From positions 4,542 to 68,541 of the forward strand of contig NZ_DAIRTR010000002.1 in the NCBI RefSeq assembly GCF_036803785.1: DNA of 64,000 nucleotides. The letters are read 5' to 3'. The position numbers and the translations under genes are program-made. Positions 42,728 to 52,084 of this stretch are shown here, in pieces. The notes under the pieces are model-generated. The model was given only the letters and a program-made list of their open reading frames with translations. It was not told the DNA's origin and did not search any database. Every line of letters starts with the position of its first letter. Position 1 is the stretch's first letter. This DNA comes from Pelomicrobium sp036803785 (GTDB taxonomy: Bacteria > Pseudomonadota > Gammaproteobacteria > Burkholderiales > UBA6910).

Positions 42728-43442
42728 GCGGCGTGGCCGGGGCGTACTCTATTTGGTGCCTTCTCCCCTCGGCAATACCGACCTTGACCGGATCTTGCCC
42801 GCCGGCGTGCGGCAGATCGCCGCAGGCCTCGAACATTGGATCGCCGAAGGTCCCAAGACGCTACGGCGCTTTCTCAAGCTGAACGGCACGCGGCTGCCCT
42901 TGCAGCAGCTCAAGATCGAAGTCTTGCAGGAGAACACACCCCCCGCCGCGCTGGAGCGCCTGCTCTCGCCGCTGGAGGCGGGGCACGACGTGGGCATCGC
43001 CTCGGAAACCGGATGCCCAGCGGTGGCGGACCCGGGCGCAGCCCTGGTGCGCTTGGCCCACCGCAGGGGCATCCGGGTGGTGCCTTTGGTGGGGCCCTCT
43101 TCCCTGCTTCTGGCACTGATGGCTTCAGGCCTCAACGGCCAGCAATTCGCCTTCCACGGCTATTTACCGGTGAAGTCCACCGAATGTCGCGCCCGGATCA
43201 AAGCCCTCGAACGCGACTCCCGGGCGCGCCGCTGCACCCAGATCGTGATGGAAACGCCCTACCGCAACGCCCGGTTGTTCACGGCACTACTAGAAGTCTG
43301 CCACGACGAGACGGAATTGTGCATCGCCGAGAATTTGACCGCCGCTGCTGAGCGGATCGAGACCCGAACCATCGCCGAGTGGAGGAAGAACCCCCTACCG
43401 CCGGGCGAAAATCCCTGTCTCTTCCTTTTCCTGGCGTCCTAG
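42714..43442 (+). CDS. RsmI-like tetrapyrrole-methylase family protein
   Basis: A 242-residue SAM-dependent methyltransferase of the tetrapyrrole methylase fold. The motifs are LYLVPSPLGNTDLDRILP, GIASETGCPAVADPGAALV and VVPLVGPSSLLLALMASGLN. It resembles RsmI (16S rRNA C1402 ribose methylase) but is shorter, and this locus beside maf is where the second, less studied RsmI-like paralogue is usually found. The substrate is not known from the sequence. Confidence 0.85.
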   Translation: MCSAERRGRGVLYLVPSPLGNTDLDRILPAGVRQIAAGLEHWIAEGPKTLRRFLKLNGTRLPLQQLKIEVLQENTPPAALERLLSPLEAGHDVGIASETGCPAVADPGAALVRLAHRRGIRVVPLVGPSSLLLALMASGLNGQQFAFHGYLPVKSTECRARIKALERDSRARRCTQIVMETPYRNARLFTALLEVCHDETELCIAENLTAAAERIETRTIAEWRKNPLPPGENPCLFLFLAS

Positions 43443-43455
43443 CCGGCTTTTTTTC

Positions 43456-44403
43456 TCAGCGCGGAAGGCTAACCCCCCAGGTCCGCAAAGCGGCGCCTGT
43501 CGCAGCACCAAAACGCCGAGCCAGCCGCTCGCCCAGACCTTCCTGGGGAGTGAAATCCACGATGTGTTCCGCTTTGATCACCTCCCGAGCCACCTCGGCG
43601 GCGCTGGCGAAGTCATCGGCCAATCCCAGCTCGATGCTGCGGGCGCCAGTCCATACCAGGCCGCTGAAAAGCTCGGGTGTCTCTTTGAGTCGCCCTGCCC
43701 TGCCCTCGCGCACCACCTCGATGAACTGGCGATGGATCTCCTCCAGCATCCTCATCGCGTGGGCCCGCTGTTCGGGGTCCATGGGAGAGAAGGGATCGAG
43801 AAAACCCTTGTTTTCTCCGGCAGCAAGCAGCCGGCGCTCAATGCCAAGCTTTTTCAGCGCCTCGCTGAAACCGAAGCCGTCGATCAGCACTCCGATGGAC
43901 CCGATGATGCTCGCCTGGTTGACGAAGATCTTGTCGGCTGCCACGGCCGCGTAATAGCCGCCCGAAGCGCACACATCCTCCACCACCGCGTATAGCGGGA
44001 TGTGGGGGTGGGCTTTTCTCAGGCGTTTAATCTCGTTGTAGATATAGGCCGCCTGGACCGGGCTTCCGCCGGGGCTGTTGATGCGCAGGATGACCCCGGC
44101 CGTATTCTTGTCCTTAAATGCCCGCTGCAGTCCGGACACCACGACATCGGCACTCGCCCGTTCGTCGGCAGCGATGATGCCGCGCAGTTCCACCAGGGCA
44201 CTGTGCTTGCCCGGGATCGTCATGTCGGTCTTGCCGATCCAGCCGAGCACCAGGAACAACAGGAGAAACAGATAAAGAAAGATAAGCAGCTTGAAGAAAA
44301 TCCCCCAACGCCGGGCCCGGCGCTGCTCTTCGATTGCCGCCAAGGCGACTTTCTCCAGGACCTGGCGCTCCCACCCGGGGCTCGCGTCACTGTGTTCCAG
44401 CAT
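43456..44403 (-). CDS. sppA: S49-family signal peptide peptidase SppA
   Basis: A 315-residue inner-membrane serine peptidase that degrades cleaved signal peptides. One membrane helix (FFKLLIFLYLFLLLFLVLGW) is followed by the protease domain, with the nucleophile serine in EDVCASGGYYAAVAAD and the candidate catalytic lysine in AAGENKGFLDPF. RINSPGGSPVQAAYIYNEI is the family signature. It is the short single-domain form. Confidence 0.92.
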   Translation of the reverse strand: MLEHSDASPGWERQVLEKVALAAIEEQRRARRWGIFFKLLIFLYLFLLLFLVLGWIGKTDMTIPGKHSALVELRGIIAADERASADVVVSGLQRAFKDKNTAGVILRINSPGGSPVQAAYIYNEIKRLRKAHPHIPLYAVVEDVCASGGYYAAVAADKIFVNQASIIGSIGVLIDGFGFSEALKKLGIERRLLAAGENKGFLDPFSPMDPEQRAHAMRMLEEIHRQFIEVVREGRAGRLKETPELFSGLVWTGARSIELGLADDFASAAEVAREVIKAEHIVDFTPQEGLGERLARRFGAATGAALRTWGVSLPR

Positions 44404-44409
44404 CGTTGC

Positions 44410-44763
44410 CTACTCTTGTATTTGCAGATAGAGCACTTTTCCTTCCTGCTCTTCGACAGCGACCGGCGTCAATGCTGCGCTATAGCAGGGCCCGGCGATG
44501 CATCGACCCGTCTCTGGCGCGAAGAGCGCGCCATGCATCGAGCAGACCAAGTATACCCCGGAGTCATCGAAAAAACGGCCCTCTTGCCAATCCAGCTCGA
44601 CGCCCAGATGAGCGCAGCGGTTGAGGTAGGCGTAAACACGGCCGCGGTGGCGGATCGCAAAAGCGGGGAGCCGCACTCCGCCCCGTTCAACCCAGAAGCG
44701 CGCTCCCAGCCTCCCGTCTTGCAGGTCGGCGGAAGCGCAGATCAGGCGTTTGTCGCCAGCCAT
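44410..44763 (-). CDS. Rieske [2Fe-2S] ferredoxin-like protein
   Basis: A 117-residue soluble Rieske domain with the two cluster motifs CAHLGVEL and CSMHGALF. There is no membrane anchor. ATG 44763 is preferred (MAGDKRLICAS); it overlaps the end of the upstream phosphatase gene by 22 bases. A small Rieske gene between gph and sppA is common in Betaproteobacteria. The electron partner is unknown. Confidence 0.88.
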   Translation of the reverse strand: MAGDKRLICASADLQDGRLGARFWVERGGVRLPAFAIRHRGRVYAYLNRCAHLGVELDWQEGRFFDDSGVYLVCSMHGALFAPETGRCIAGPCYSAALTPVAVEEQEGKVLYLQIQE

Positions 44764-45404
44764 TGGTTCAGCTCGGCCACGCTCTCCACACACCCGAGGG
44801 GCTCTAGGGCCATGAGGGCTTGCTTGGGATGGGCGCCATAGGCAACCGCCAGGGCCGGTACGCCCGCGTTGCGAGCCATTTGCAGATCATGCACAGTGTC
44901 CCCGATCATCAGGGCCCGTTGCGGCGCCAGAGCGAATTCCTCAAGGAGCTCCTGAAGCATGGCGGGATGGGGTTTGGAGAAGCATTCGTCGGCACAGCGG
45001 GAAGCGTGGAAATAGGGCGCGAGCCCGGTGGCGCCAAGGGCCCGCGCAAGGCCCCGCCGGCTCTTTCCGGTCGCCAGGGCTAGCCAATAACCCCGAGCGT
45101 GTAGACCCTCCACCGTCTCCCGGGCGCCCGGGAACAGGGGAATGTCATGGTCGCGGGCAAGGAAGTGGAGGCGGTAACGCTCCACGAGCTCCCCATGACG
45201 CGAGGCAGGCAACTCGGGCACCAAGGCGGTCAGCGCCTCCTTCAGTCCCAAGCCGATGATATAGCGGGCAGCCTCTTCGCTTGGCTCGGGCAGGCCCAGG
45301 TCGCGGCAGGCAGCTTGTACCGAAGCGACGATGGCCGCGGCTGAGTCCACCAGGGTCCCGTCCCAGTCGAATACCAGCAGATCGAATCGGCGGGTATCAG
45401 TCAT
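44742..45404 (-). CDS. HAD-family phosphatase (Gph-like)
   Basis: A 220-residue HAD hydrolase with the motif I LLVFDWDGTLVDSAAA, motif II LALATGKSRRGL, motif III lysine in CFSKPHPAML and motif IV MIGDTVHDLQMARNAG. It resembles phosphoglycolate or pyrimidine nucleotide phosphatases. In an organism with RuBisCO a role on 2-phosphoglycolate is attractive, but the position in the rluC-rne neighbourhood is the general betaproteobacterial one. The start ATG 45404 overlaps the rluC stop by eight bases. Confidence 0.88.
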   Translation of the reverse strand: MTDTRRFDLLVFDWDGTLVDSAAAIVASVQAACRDLGLPEPSEEAARYIIGLGLKEALTALVPELPASRHGELVERYRLHFLARDHDIPLFPGARETVEGLHARGYWLALATGKSRRGLARALGATGLAPYFHASRCADECFSKPHPAMLQELLEEFALAPQRALMIGDTVHDLQMARNAGVPALAVAYGAHPKQALMALEPLGCVESVAELNQWLATNA

Positions 45405-46362
45405 GGGGAAGTCCCGAACTTTCCTGCGCCAGCAAGGTAAGGAAATTCCTGAGCTCCTCAGGTAGCGGCGCATCGATGATCAGGTACGCTTTAGAAGCGG
45501 GATGGTGGAACCCTACCCGAGCCGCGTGCAGGAACATGCGTTTGAGGCCCAAGCAGGCAAGCTTCCGGTTCCAGGCGAAATCCCCATATTTGTCGTCGCC
45601 GGCGATGGGATGCCCCAAGTGGGCCAGATGGACCCGGATCTGGTGAGTGCGGCCGGTCATGAGTTGGGCCCGCAAGAGGCTTGCCTCCTCCCATGCCCGC
45701 TCCAGGATGAACCGGGTTTCGGACGCCCGCCCGCCCGGCTTCACGCTGACCCGCCGCTCCCCGGTGGCGGTCACGTATTTGTTCAAAGGCAACAGAACGC
45801 GCCGCTCCGGCCAGCGCCAATACCCTTTGGCCAGCGCCAAATAGACTTTTTCCACTTCTCCCGAGCGCAGCTGTTCATGGAGCGCGGCCAAGGCATCGCG
45901 CTTTTTCGCTAAGAGCAGTACCCCCGAAGTCTCCTTGTCCAGCCGGTGAGCCAGCTCTAGGAATCTCAGACCCGGCCGCTGCAACCGCAGGGCCTCGATG
46001 GCTCCTAGGCTTACCCCGCTGCCTCCGTGGACCGCAAGGCCGGCCGGTTTATCGATGGCGACGAGCCATTCATCCTCATACAAGGTCCGCTGCCAGAGGT
46101 CCGGTCCCCCTTGGGGCAGACGAGGCGACGGGCGCTGTCCCTGCCGCAGTGGCGGGATGCGCACCCGGTCACCGGCCTGGAGGCGGTAGCCAGGTTCCAC
46201 GCGTCGGCTGTTCACCCGCACTTCACCGGTACGCAACATTCGGTAAATTAGGCTCTTCGGTACCCCCTTCAGGCGCTTAGCCAGGTAGTTATCGATGCGC
46301 TGCTCGTGGGCTGCCTCTCCCACCTCGTCCCGAAACGCCGGTCTTTTGCTTAAACTATTCAT
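45397..46362 (-). CDS. rluC: 23S rRNA pseudouridine synthase RluC
   Basis: A 321-residue RluA-family enzyme for pseudouridines in 23S rRNA. An N-terminal S4 domain (IDNYLAKRLKGVPKSLIYRM) is followed by the catalytic domain with the aspartate in ELAHRLDKETSGVLLLAK and the GRTHQIRVHLAHLGHPI motif. The place beside rne, divergently transcribed, is the usual one for RluC. ATG 46362 (MNSLSKRP) is preferred to an upstream start. Confidence 0.93.
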   Translation of the reverse strand: MNSLSKRPAFRDEVGEAAHEQRIDNYLAKRLKGVPKSLIYRMLRTGEVRVNSRRVEPGYRLQAGDRVRIPPLRQGQRPSPRLPQGGPDLWQRTLYEDEWLVAIDKPAGLAVHGGSGVSLGAIEALRLQRPGLRFLELAHRLDKETSGVLLLAKKRDALAALHEQLRSGEVEKVYLALAKGYWRWPERRVLLPLNKYVTATGERRVSVKPGGRASETRFILERAWEEASLLRAQLMTGRTHQIRVHLAHLGHPIAGDDKYGDFAWNRKLACLGLKRMFLHAARVGFHHPASKAYLIIDAPLPEELRNFLTLLAQESSGLPHD

Positions 46363-46790
46363 TCTGCTTATACTTATAGATTGCACGCCGCGTCTGTCAC
46401 GGGCGTCGATGCAGCGGGGCGGCCGCCCGATCCTGGCCAGCCCGGCTTGAGAATGCGTCCGATCACCGGCTGCGAAGGATACTGGTTAATGTCGCTCACC
46501 ACGAAGACAAGTAGCGGCACGCTAAAGCACGATTGCGCGCTTGATCCACTCGGAAGCATTCGGCGAATTCCGCAGGCCTCCTGATGTCCCGCCCCGCAGT
46601 CCGGCGTTGCGACAGCGCCTACGGCCCATCCGGATCCCGAGCCATAAGCACGAGAGCTGGCACACCCAGGACGTGAGCCGTCGACTCCTCCCTCCACCGT
46701 TCGAGACGAGCAAGGTGATCCTTCGCCCGCATATCACCCGGGCGCGCCCAGTCTTGTGCTTCCCGTGTGGCGAGCGCGGGAGACCACGCA
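46363..46790. other. Divergent rluC-rne intergenic region and rne leader
   Basis: About 430 bases with no supported gene. In many bacteria rne has a long structured leader through which RNase E controls its own mRNA; this gap has the right length and place for that. I could not identify the specific hairpins. Confidence 0.5.
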
Positions 46791-49376
46791 ATGAAACGCA
46801 TGTTATTCAACGCGACCCAGCCAGAAGAACTCCGGGTCGCCATCGTCGATGGGCAAAAACTTGTTGACCTCGATATCGAAACGGCGGGCAAGGAGCAACG
46901 CAAGGGTAACATCTACAAGGGTATTATCACCCGCATCGAGCCTAGTCTTGAAGCCGCCTTCGTCGACTACGGCGGTGAGCGGCATGGCTTCCTGCCCTTC
47001 AAGGAAATCGCCCGCTCTGCCCTCCCTACCGAGGGGGAAGCCCGAGGCCGGATCCAGGACCTGCTGAAAGAAGGCCAGGAGCTGATTGTCCAGGTAGACA
47101 AAGACGAACGGGGCAGCAAAGGCGCCGCGCTCACGACCTACATCAGCCTGGCCGGCCGCTACTTGGTCCTGATGCCCAACAATCCGCGCGCCGGGGGAAT
47201 CTCCCGCCGCATCGAAGGCGAGGACCGCAATGAGTTGCGAGACATCCTGGCGCAGCTGGAGATCCCGGAGGGCATGAGCGTCATCGCTCGGACGGCGGGC
47301 ATTGGGCGCACGCTGGACGAGCTCAAGTGGGATCTCAACTATCTCCTGCAATTATGGAAAGCCATTGAGAATGCTGCCCAAAGCCAAGGCGGCCCCTTTC
47401 TCATCTACCAGGAGAGCAGCCTGGTGATCCGGGCCATTCGGGACTATTACCACCAGGATATCGGGGAAATCCTGATCGATACCGAGGAGATCTACGAGCA
47501 GGCCCGGCAGTTCATGGGACATGTGATGCCAAGTCACGTGAACCGGATCAAACTTTACCGGGACGATATCCCCCTTTTCTCCCGCTTTCAGATCGAGCAC
47601 CAGATCGAAACGGCCTACGCCCGGCAGGTGGCCCTGCCTTCCGGAGGCTGCCTGGTGTTCGACCACACAGAAGCGCTAGTGGCCATCGATGTTAACTCCG
47701 CCCGTGCCACCAAGGGGCAGGATATCGAACAGACGGCCCTCATGACCAATCTGGAGGCGGCCGACGAGGTGGCCCGGCAGCTGCGGCTACGGGACGTGGG
47801 TGGTCTGGTGGTGATCGATTTCATCGACATGGAGGACCCCCGCAACCAGCGGGAAGTGGAAAACCGCCTACGGGAAGCCCTCAAGTACGATCGCGCCCGG
47901 GTCCAAATGGGAAAGATTTCCCGCTTCGGCTTGCTGGAGCTGTCGCGCCAGCGGCTCCATCCCTCCATCGGGGACACGAGCTACGTGCCCTGCCCCCGTT
48001 GCAACGGCATCGGCCATATCCGCAGCGTAGAATCCTCGGCTTTGCACATCCTGCGCATCATCCAGGAAGAGGCCATGAAGGAGAATACGGCCGTAATACA
48101 TGCTCAAGTACCGGTCGATGTGGCCACCTTCCTGCTCAACGAGAAGCGGGTCGATATCCACTCGATCGAAGCGCGGCTCAAAGTGGAAGTGATCTTGGTG
48201 CCCAATCCCCATCTGGAGACGCCCAAATATTCCATTAAACGGCTGCGCCACGACGAGCTCAATCGCGGAGCTCCCTTGCCACCCAGCTTCGAGCTGGTGG
48301 AAAAGCCCGCCGAGGAGGCGGAAATCCCCGCTTGGCAGGAGCCCAAGCCCGCCCGTCCGGAGGCGATGGTCAAGGGGTTCACCCCCTCTCAACCACCGCC
48401 CCCCGCCGCCAAGGAGGAAGAACCCGCGGCGCAAGCGACTGCCGTTACCGAGGCGAAAGGGCAGGGGGTCTCCCTGCTGGCCAAGGTGTTCAGGTGGTTC
48501 AAGGCGATTGGCGAGCACAAGGAAGCGGTGGCGCCCTCACCCACCGCGATGGTTCCTCCGGAGCCGGCGAGAAGTGCAGCGGAAGGCGCAACAGGAAGGC
48601 GCCGGCGTCGGCGCGGAGGGGAGGCACGCCGCGCGAGCCGCGAGGAGGCCTCCCTGGCCAAGACCACGCCCCTTCAGCCTGAAACGCGGGAGCGGGTAGC
48701 CGAGGCGCCGCGGACCAGACGGGAAGCGCATCCCGCTGTCGAGGCTCCTGCCGCTTCCCTGGAAAGCGCCGGGCCTGCCCGGGAGGGCCGCGGACCTGAA
48801 AGGGCCGAAGAGGGGGGCGGTCGGCGCCGGCGTCGGCGGCATCGGGGTGAGCGCCGGGAGGGTCATTCTGCCCGGGAGGCTGTAACCCCACTCCCGGTGC
48901 CCGCTGATGGAGCCAGGTCTGGCGTCGGAGTGGAGGCGGGCACCCATGAGCCCCAGGCAGCCGGGAGGGAGTTGGCCGGGTCACCGGCACCCGCCCGGCC
49001 TGATCCACCGAAAGAGGCGGCTGTTACTGTCGAGACAGTGACCGACTCTGCCCCGCCCAAGGGGGGCAGCCAGCCCTTCGCCCCCGTCCTAGGAGTGGAG
49101 GAAGCGGTTTCCCCACAGGCCACTTCGGCGCCACAGACGGCCCAAGCGGCAGCCGGCACCGTGGTCCTGAAAGAACTGGGGATTACCGTGGACGCCGATC
49201 CCCTGGCGGGAAGCGGGCTGGTCCAGATTGAGACCGACCCGGAAAAAGCCGCAGCTCCCCTCTTGCCGGAGCCAGCGTTGAGCGAAGCACCACGCCGGCC
49301 TCGCCGAATCCGTCCCTCGGCCCCCGCTCTGGATGAAGGGCCCTTGGTCCAGGTGGAAACCCGCCGCGACGCCTGA
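46791..49376 (+). CDS. rne: Ribonuclease E
   Basis: An 861-residue endoribonuclease, core of the RNA degradosome. The start MKRMLFNATQPEELRVAIVD (46791) is typical; in-frame codons upstream are not. Residues about 38-120 are the S1 domain. The magnesium aspartates lie in VAIDVNSARATKG and LVVIDFIDMEDPRN, and the zinc-link motif is CPRCNGIGHIR. The C-terminal third is disordered, with arginine-rich RNA-binding patches (RRRRRRGG-like) and acidic stretches, and would carry partner-binding sites. Confidence 0.96.
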   Translation: MKRMLFNATQPEELRVAIVDGQKLVDLDIETAGKEQRKGNIYKGIITRIEPSLEAAFVDYGGERHGFLPFKEIARSALPTEGEARGRIQDLLKEGQELIVQVDKDERGSKGAALTTYISLAGRYLVLMPNNPRAGGISRRIEGEDRNELRDILAQLEIPEGMSVIARTAGIGRTLDELKWDLNYLLQLWKAIENAAQSQGGPFLIYQESSLVIRAIRDYYHQDIGEILIDTEEIYEQARQFMGHVMPSHVNRIKLYRDDIPLFSRFQIEHQIETAYARQVALPSGGCLVFDHTEALVAIDVNSARATKGQDIEQTALMTNLEAADEVARQLRLRDVGGLVVIDFIDMEDPRNQREVENRLREALKYDRARVQMGKISRFGLLELSRQRLHPSIGDTSYVPCPRCNGIGHIRSVESSALHILRIIQEEAMKENTAVIHAQVPVDVATFLLNEKRVDIHSIEARLKVEVILVPNPHLETPKYSIKRLRHDELNRGAPLPPSFELVEKPAEEAEIPAWQEPKPARPEAMVKGFTPSQPPPPAAKEEEPAAQATAVTEAKGQGVSLLAKVFRWFKAIGEHKEAVAPSPTAMVPPEPARSAAEGATGRRRRRRGGEARRASREEASLAKTTPLQPETRERVAEAPRTRREAHPAVEAPAASLESAGPAREGRGPERAEEGGGRRRRRRHRGERREGHSAREAVTPLPVPADGARSGVGVEAGTHEPQAAGRELAGSPAPARPDPPKEAAVTVETVTDSAPPKGGSQPFAPVLGVEEAVSPQATSAPQTAQAAAGTVVLKELGITVDADPLAGSGLVQIETDPEKAAAPLLPEPALSEAPRRPRRIRPSAPALDEGPLVQVETRRDA

Positions 49377-49883
49377 TCACTTTCCGAGGCCTGCTTGCCC
49401 CGTGTCACGCAGGGCGGCGAGCAGGCCCTCGGTGGCCTCCTCGATCAAGTCCAGGACCCGCTCGAAGCCTTCGGGTCCTCCATAATACGGGTCCGGCACG
49501 TCACTGCCGCGCTCGCGCCGACTGTACTCGAGCAGCAGGCCCAGCTTGTGGCGATGCTCTTCCGGGCAGATCCGCTGCAGATGGGCCAGGTTATGTCGAT
49601 CCATGGCCAGAATCAGGTCAAAGGTGACAAAGTCCTCTGCCCGGACTTTGCGCGCCACCAACCCTTCCAGGCAATAACCCCGCCCGGCGCCGGCCCTTCT
49701 GGCACGCGGATCCGCGGGCTCGCCCGCGTGATAGTCTCCATGGGTTCCCGCCGCCTCCACGTGAATCCTCTCACCCGCGCCCGATTCCGCTAGGCGCCGG
49801 CGCATCACCGCCACCGCCATGGGCGAGCGGCAGATGTTGCCCATGCAGACGAAGAGAATTTTTAGCTTGCCGTTTGCGTTCAT
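49377..49883 (-). CDS. Low-molecular-weight protein tyrosine phosphatase
   Basis: A 168-residue phosphatase with the P-loop VCMGNICRSPMAV and the general acid loop DVPDPYYGGPEGF. The substrate is unknown; no tyrosine kinase gene is nearby. It is convergent with rne, with no space between the stops. Confidence 0.93.
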   Translation of the reverse strand: MNANGKLKILFVCMGNICRSPMAVAVMRRRLAESGAGERIHVEAAGTHGDYHAGEPADPRARRAGAGRGYCLEGLVARKVRAEDFVTFDLILAMDRHNLAHLQRICPEEHRHKLGLLLEYSRRERGSDVPDPYYGGPEGFERVLDLIEEATEGLLAALRDTGQAGLGK

Positions 49884-49922
49884 CGCATGGCTTGTTAAGT
49901 GTCGGAAAGAAACGAGTTCCTC

Positions 49923-50939
49923 TCAGGCAAAATCAGCATCCAGCACGATACGATAGCGGGCTTTGCCGGCCCGTAAATGCTCCATTGCATCGTTTACGCG
50001 GCTCATCGGGAAACGCTCGACCTGGGGCGTGATGCCGTGGCGCGCGGCGAATGACAGCATGGCGTCCATGGCGCTGCGCGGTCCTGTCGGAGAAGCCGAT
50101 ATGCTTTTTTGTCCCGCGAGCAGCTCCATGATGCTGAGGGGAATCGGCTCCAGCACCGCCCCAACCACGTGCAGCCTTCCCTTGGGCGCCAGCGTGGCGA
50201 GGAGTGCATCCCAGGCGAGCGGGACGTTGACCGTATCCAGGATCAGATCGAGGGAACCCGTGAGTGCTTTCATGGCGGCAGGGTCCCGGCTGGAGATCAC
50301 CCGATGGGCTCCGAGCGCCTTGGCCTCTTCCCTTTTGACTTCGCTTGAGGTAAACGCCGTGATCTCGCACCCCCAGGCCCGTAGGAACTTGAGGGCCAAA
50401 TGACCGAGACCACCGATGCCCACCACCCCCACCCGGTGGATGGGTTTGACATCGAACTGAAGCAGCGGAGCGAACACGGTGATTCCGCCGCATAGAAGGG
50501 GGCCAGCGGCGCTCACCTCCAAGCCCTGCGGCAAGGGCACTGCCCAAGCCCAGTGGACCCGCAATCGCTCGGCGAACCCGCCATGGCGCCCCACTATGGT
50601 GGGCTTGACGTCAGGACACAGGTGCTGGTCTCCCGCCAAGCAATGGAGGCAGTGCATGCAGCTCTGCGCGTTCCAACCCACGCCGACCCAGTCCCCTAAC
50701 TTCAACCCCTTGGCATGTTCGCCTAAGTCAACCACGCGTCCCACCACTTCGTGGCCTGGGACAAAGGGAAAGACGGTCATGTCCCACTCGTTGTCTAGCA
50801 TGGAAAGATCGGAGTGGCAGATGCCACAATGCTCCACTGCGATTTCCACCTCTTCCGGACCGAGGACGCCAGCTTCGTACTCATACGCCTCGAGCGCGCC
50901 TGCGGGTTTGCGCGCCGCCCAAGCACGAACCTTGCTCAT
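49923..50939 (-). CDS. Zinc-dependent alcohol dehydrogenase (cinnamyl/YahK type)
   Basis: A 338-residue NAD(P)-dependent medium-chain dehydrogenase. Catalytic zinc ligands lie in EHCGICHSDLSML and PGHEVVGRV, structural zinc cysteines in CMHCLHCLAGDQHLC, and the cofactor loop is VGVVGIGGLGHLALKFL. It probably reduces aldehydes. It is divergent from mtnA, whose product pathway yields aldehyde by-products in some bacteria, but no functional link is shown. Confidence 0.92.
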   Translation of the reverse strand: MSKVRAWAARKPAGALEAYEYEAGVLGPEEVEIAVEHCGICHSDLSMLDNEWDMTVFPFVPGHEVVGRVVDLGEHAKGLKLGDWVGVGWNAQSCMHCLHCLAGDQHLCPDVKPTIVGRHGGFAERLRVHWAWAVPLPQGLEVSAAGPLLCGGITVFAPLLQFDVKPIHRVGVVGIGGLGHLALKFLRAWGCEITAFTSSEVKREEAKALGAHRVISSRDPAAMKALTGSLDLILDTVNVPLAWDALLATLAPKGRLHVVGAVLEPIPLSIMELLAGQKSISASPTGPRSAMDAMLSFAARHGITPQVERFPMSRVNDAMEHLRAGKARYRIVLDADFA

Positions 50940-51010
50940 TGATCTTCTCCTCTCTCGAATCGAATGACTCCTATAATGCTCAAATCACAGATGACGTCTG
51001 TACAAGAGTA

Positions 51011-52084
51011 ATGCCCATTCCGAGTAAAGTGGAGACCCTGCGCTGGCGTGACGCCCGGTTGGAGCTTCTCGACCAGCGCCAGCTACCCGAGCGCATCGAA
51101 TACGTGACCTGTGCGAACGCCGGGCAGGTTGCCCAGGCGATCCGCGCCATGGTGGTACGGGGCGCTCCGGCCATCGGCTGCGCTGCCGCCTACGGCATTG
51201 CCCTGGAAGGGCTGCGTTTCGCGGGGCAGGAGCGCCCAGCCTTCGATGCCGGCCTGGAGCGGGCGTTTCAGCTCCTCGCTCAAAGCCGGCCCACGGCGGT
51301 CAATCTGTATTGGGCGCTGGAGCGCATGCGCCGGATCTGGCGACAGTCCGGAAAGCGGCCTCCCGAGGCGATTGCCGCGGCTCTCCTCGCGGAGGCTCAG
51401 CAGATCTTCGCCGAAGACCTTCAAATCAATCTGGCGATCGGTGCCCACGGCGCGACCTTGGTGGCCCATGGGGCCCGGATTCTCACCCATTGCAACGCGG
51501 GGGCCCTCGCCACCGCAGGCCACGGCACAGCGCTGGGCGTCATCCGCTCTGCTCGCGCCCAGGGCAAGGAAGTATCGGTGGTGGCCACCGAAACGCGACC
51601 CTTCCTCCAGGGAGCCCGCCTGACCGCCTGGGAGATGACTCAGGAAGGCATCCCGGTGACCCTGATAACCGACAATGCCGCCGGATACCTGATGGGCCGG
51701 GGCGAAGTGGATATGGTGGTAGTGGGCGCCGATCGGGTGGCGGCCAATGGAGACGTGGCCAACAAGATCGGCACCTACACCCTCGCCGTGCTGGCAGCGC
51801 GGCACCGCATCCCCTTTTATGTGGCTTGTCCTTTGTCCACCATCGATCGATCCGTGGCACAGGGAGAGGCCATCCCCATCGAGGAGCGCCCAGCAGAGGA
51901 AGTCCTGGGTTACGGCGAGTGCCGCTGGGCGCCCCAGGGCGTGGTGGCGCGAAATCCTGCCTTTGACGTGACCCCTGCCGATTTGATCACGGGCCTGATC
52001 ACCGAGAAAGGCGTCATCGCGCCGCCTGACCGGCGCAAAATCGAAGCCCTGTTCGGGTGCATCTTGCTTGAACGGCCTGGCTAG
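51011..52084 (+). CDS. mtnA: Methylthioribose-1-phosphate isomerase MtnA
   Basis: A 357-residue enzyme that isomerises 5-methylthioribose-1-phosphate in methionine salvage. Motifs: MVVRGAPAIGCAAAYG, the catalytic cysteine in LTHCNAGALATAG, and the catalytic aspartate in VVGADRVAANGDVANKIGTY. ATG 51011 gives the usual length; the frame is open 24 codons further upstream. It overlaps the 3' end of the next gene, which is convergent. mtnC of the same pathway is at 16905. Confidence 0.94.
   Translation: MPIPSKVETLRWRDARLELLDQRQLPERIEYVTCANAGQVAQAIRAMVVRGAPAIGCAAAYGIALEGLRFAGQERPAFDAGLERAFQLLAQSRPTAVNLYWALERMRRIWRQSGKRPPEAIAAALLAEAQQIFAEDLQINLAIGAHGATLVAHGARILTHCNAGALATAGHGTALGVIRSARAQGKEVSVVATETRPFLQGARLTAWEMTQEGIPVTLITDNAAGYLMGRGEVDMVVVGADRVAANGDVANKIGTYTLAVLAARHRIPFYVACPLSTIDRSVAQGEAIPIEERPAEEVLGYGECRWAPQGVVARNPAFDVTPADLITGLITEKGVIAPPDRRKIEALFGCILLERPG

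Noticed and set aside
46541..46912. Frames in the rluC-rne gap
   Set aside because: They overlap the rne leader and start, lack ribosome sites and have no recognisable content.
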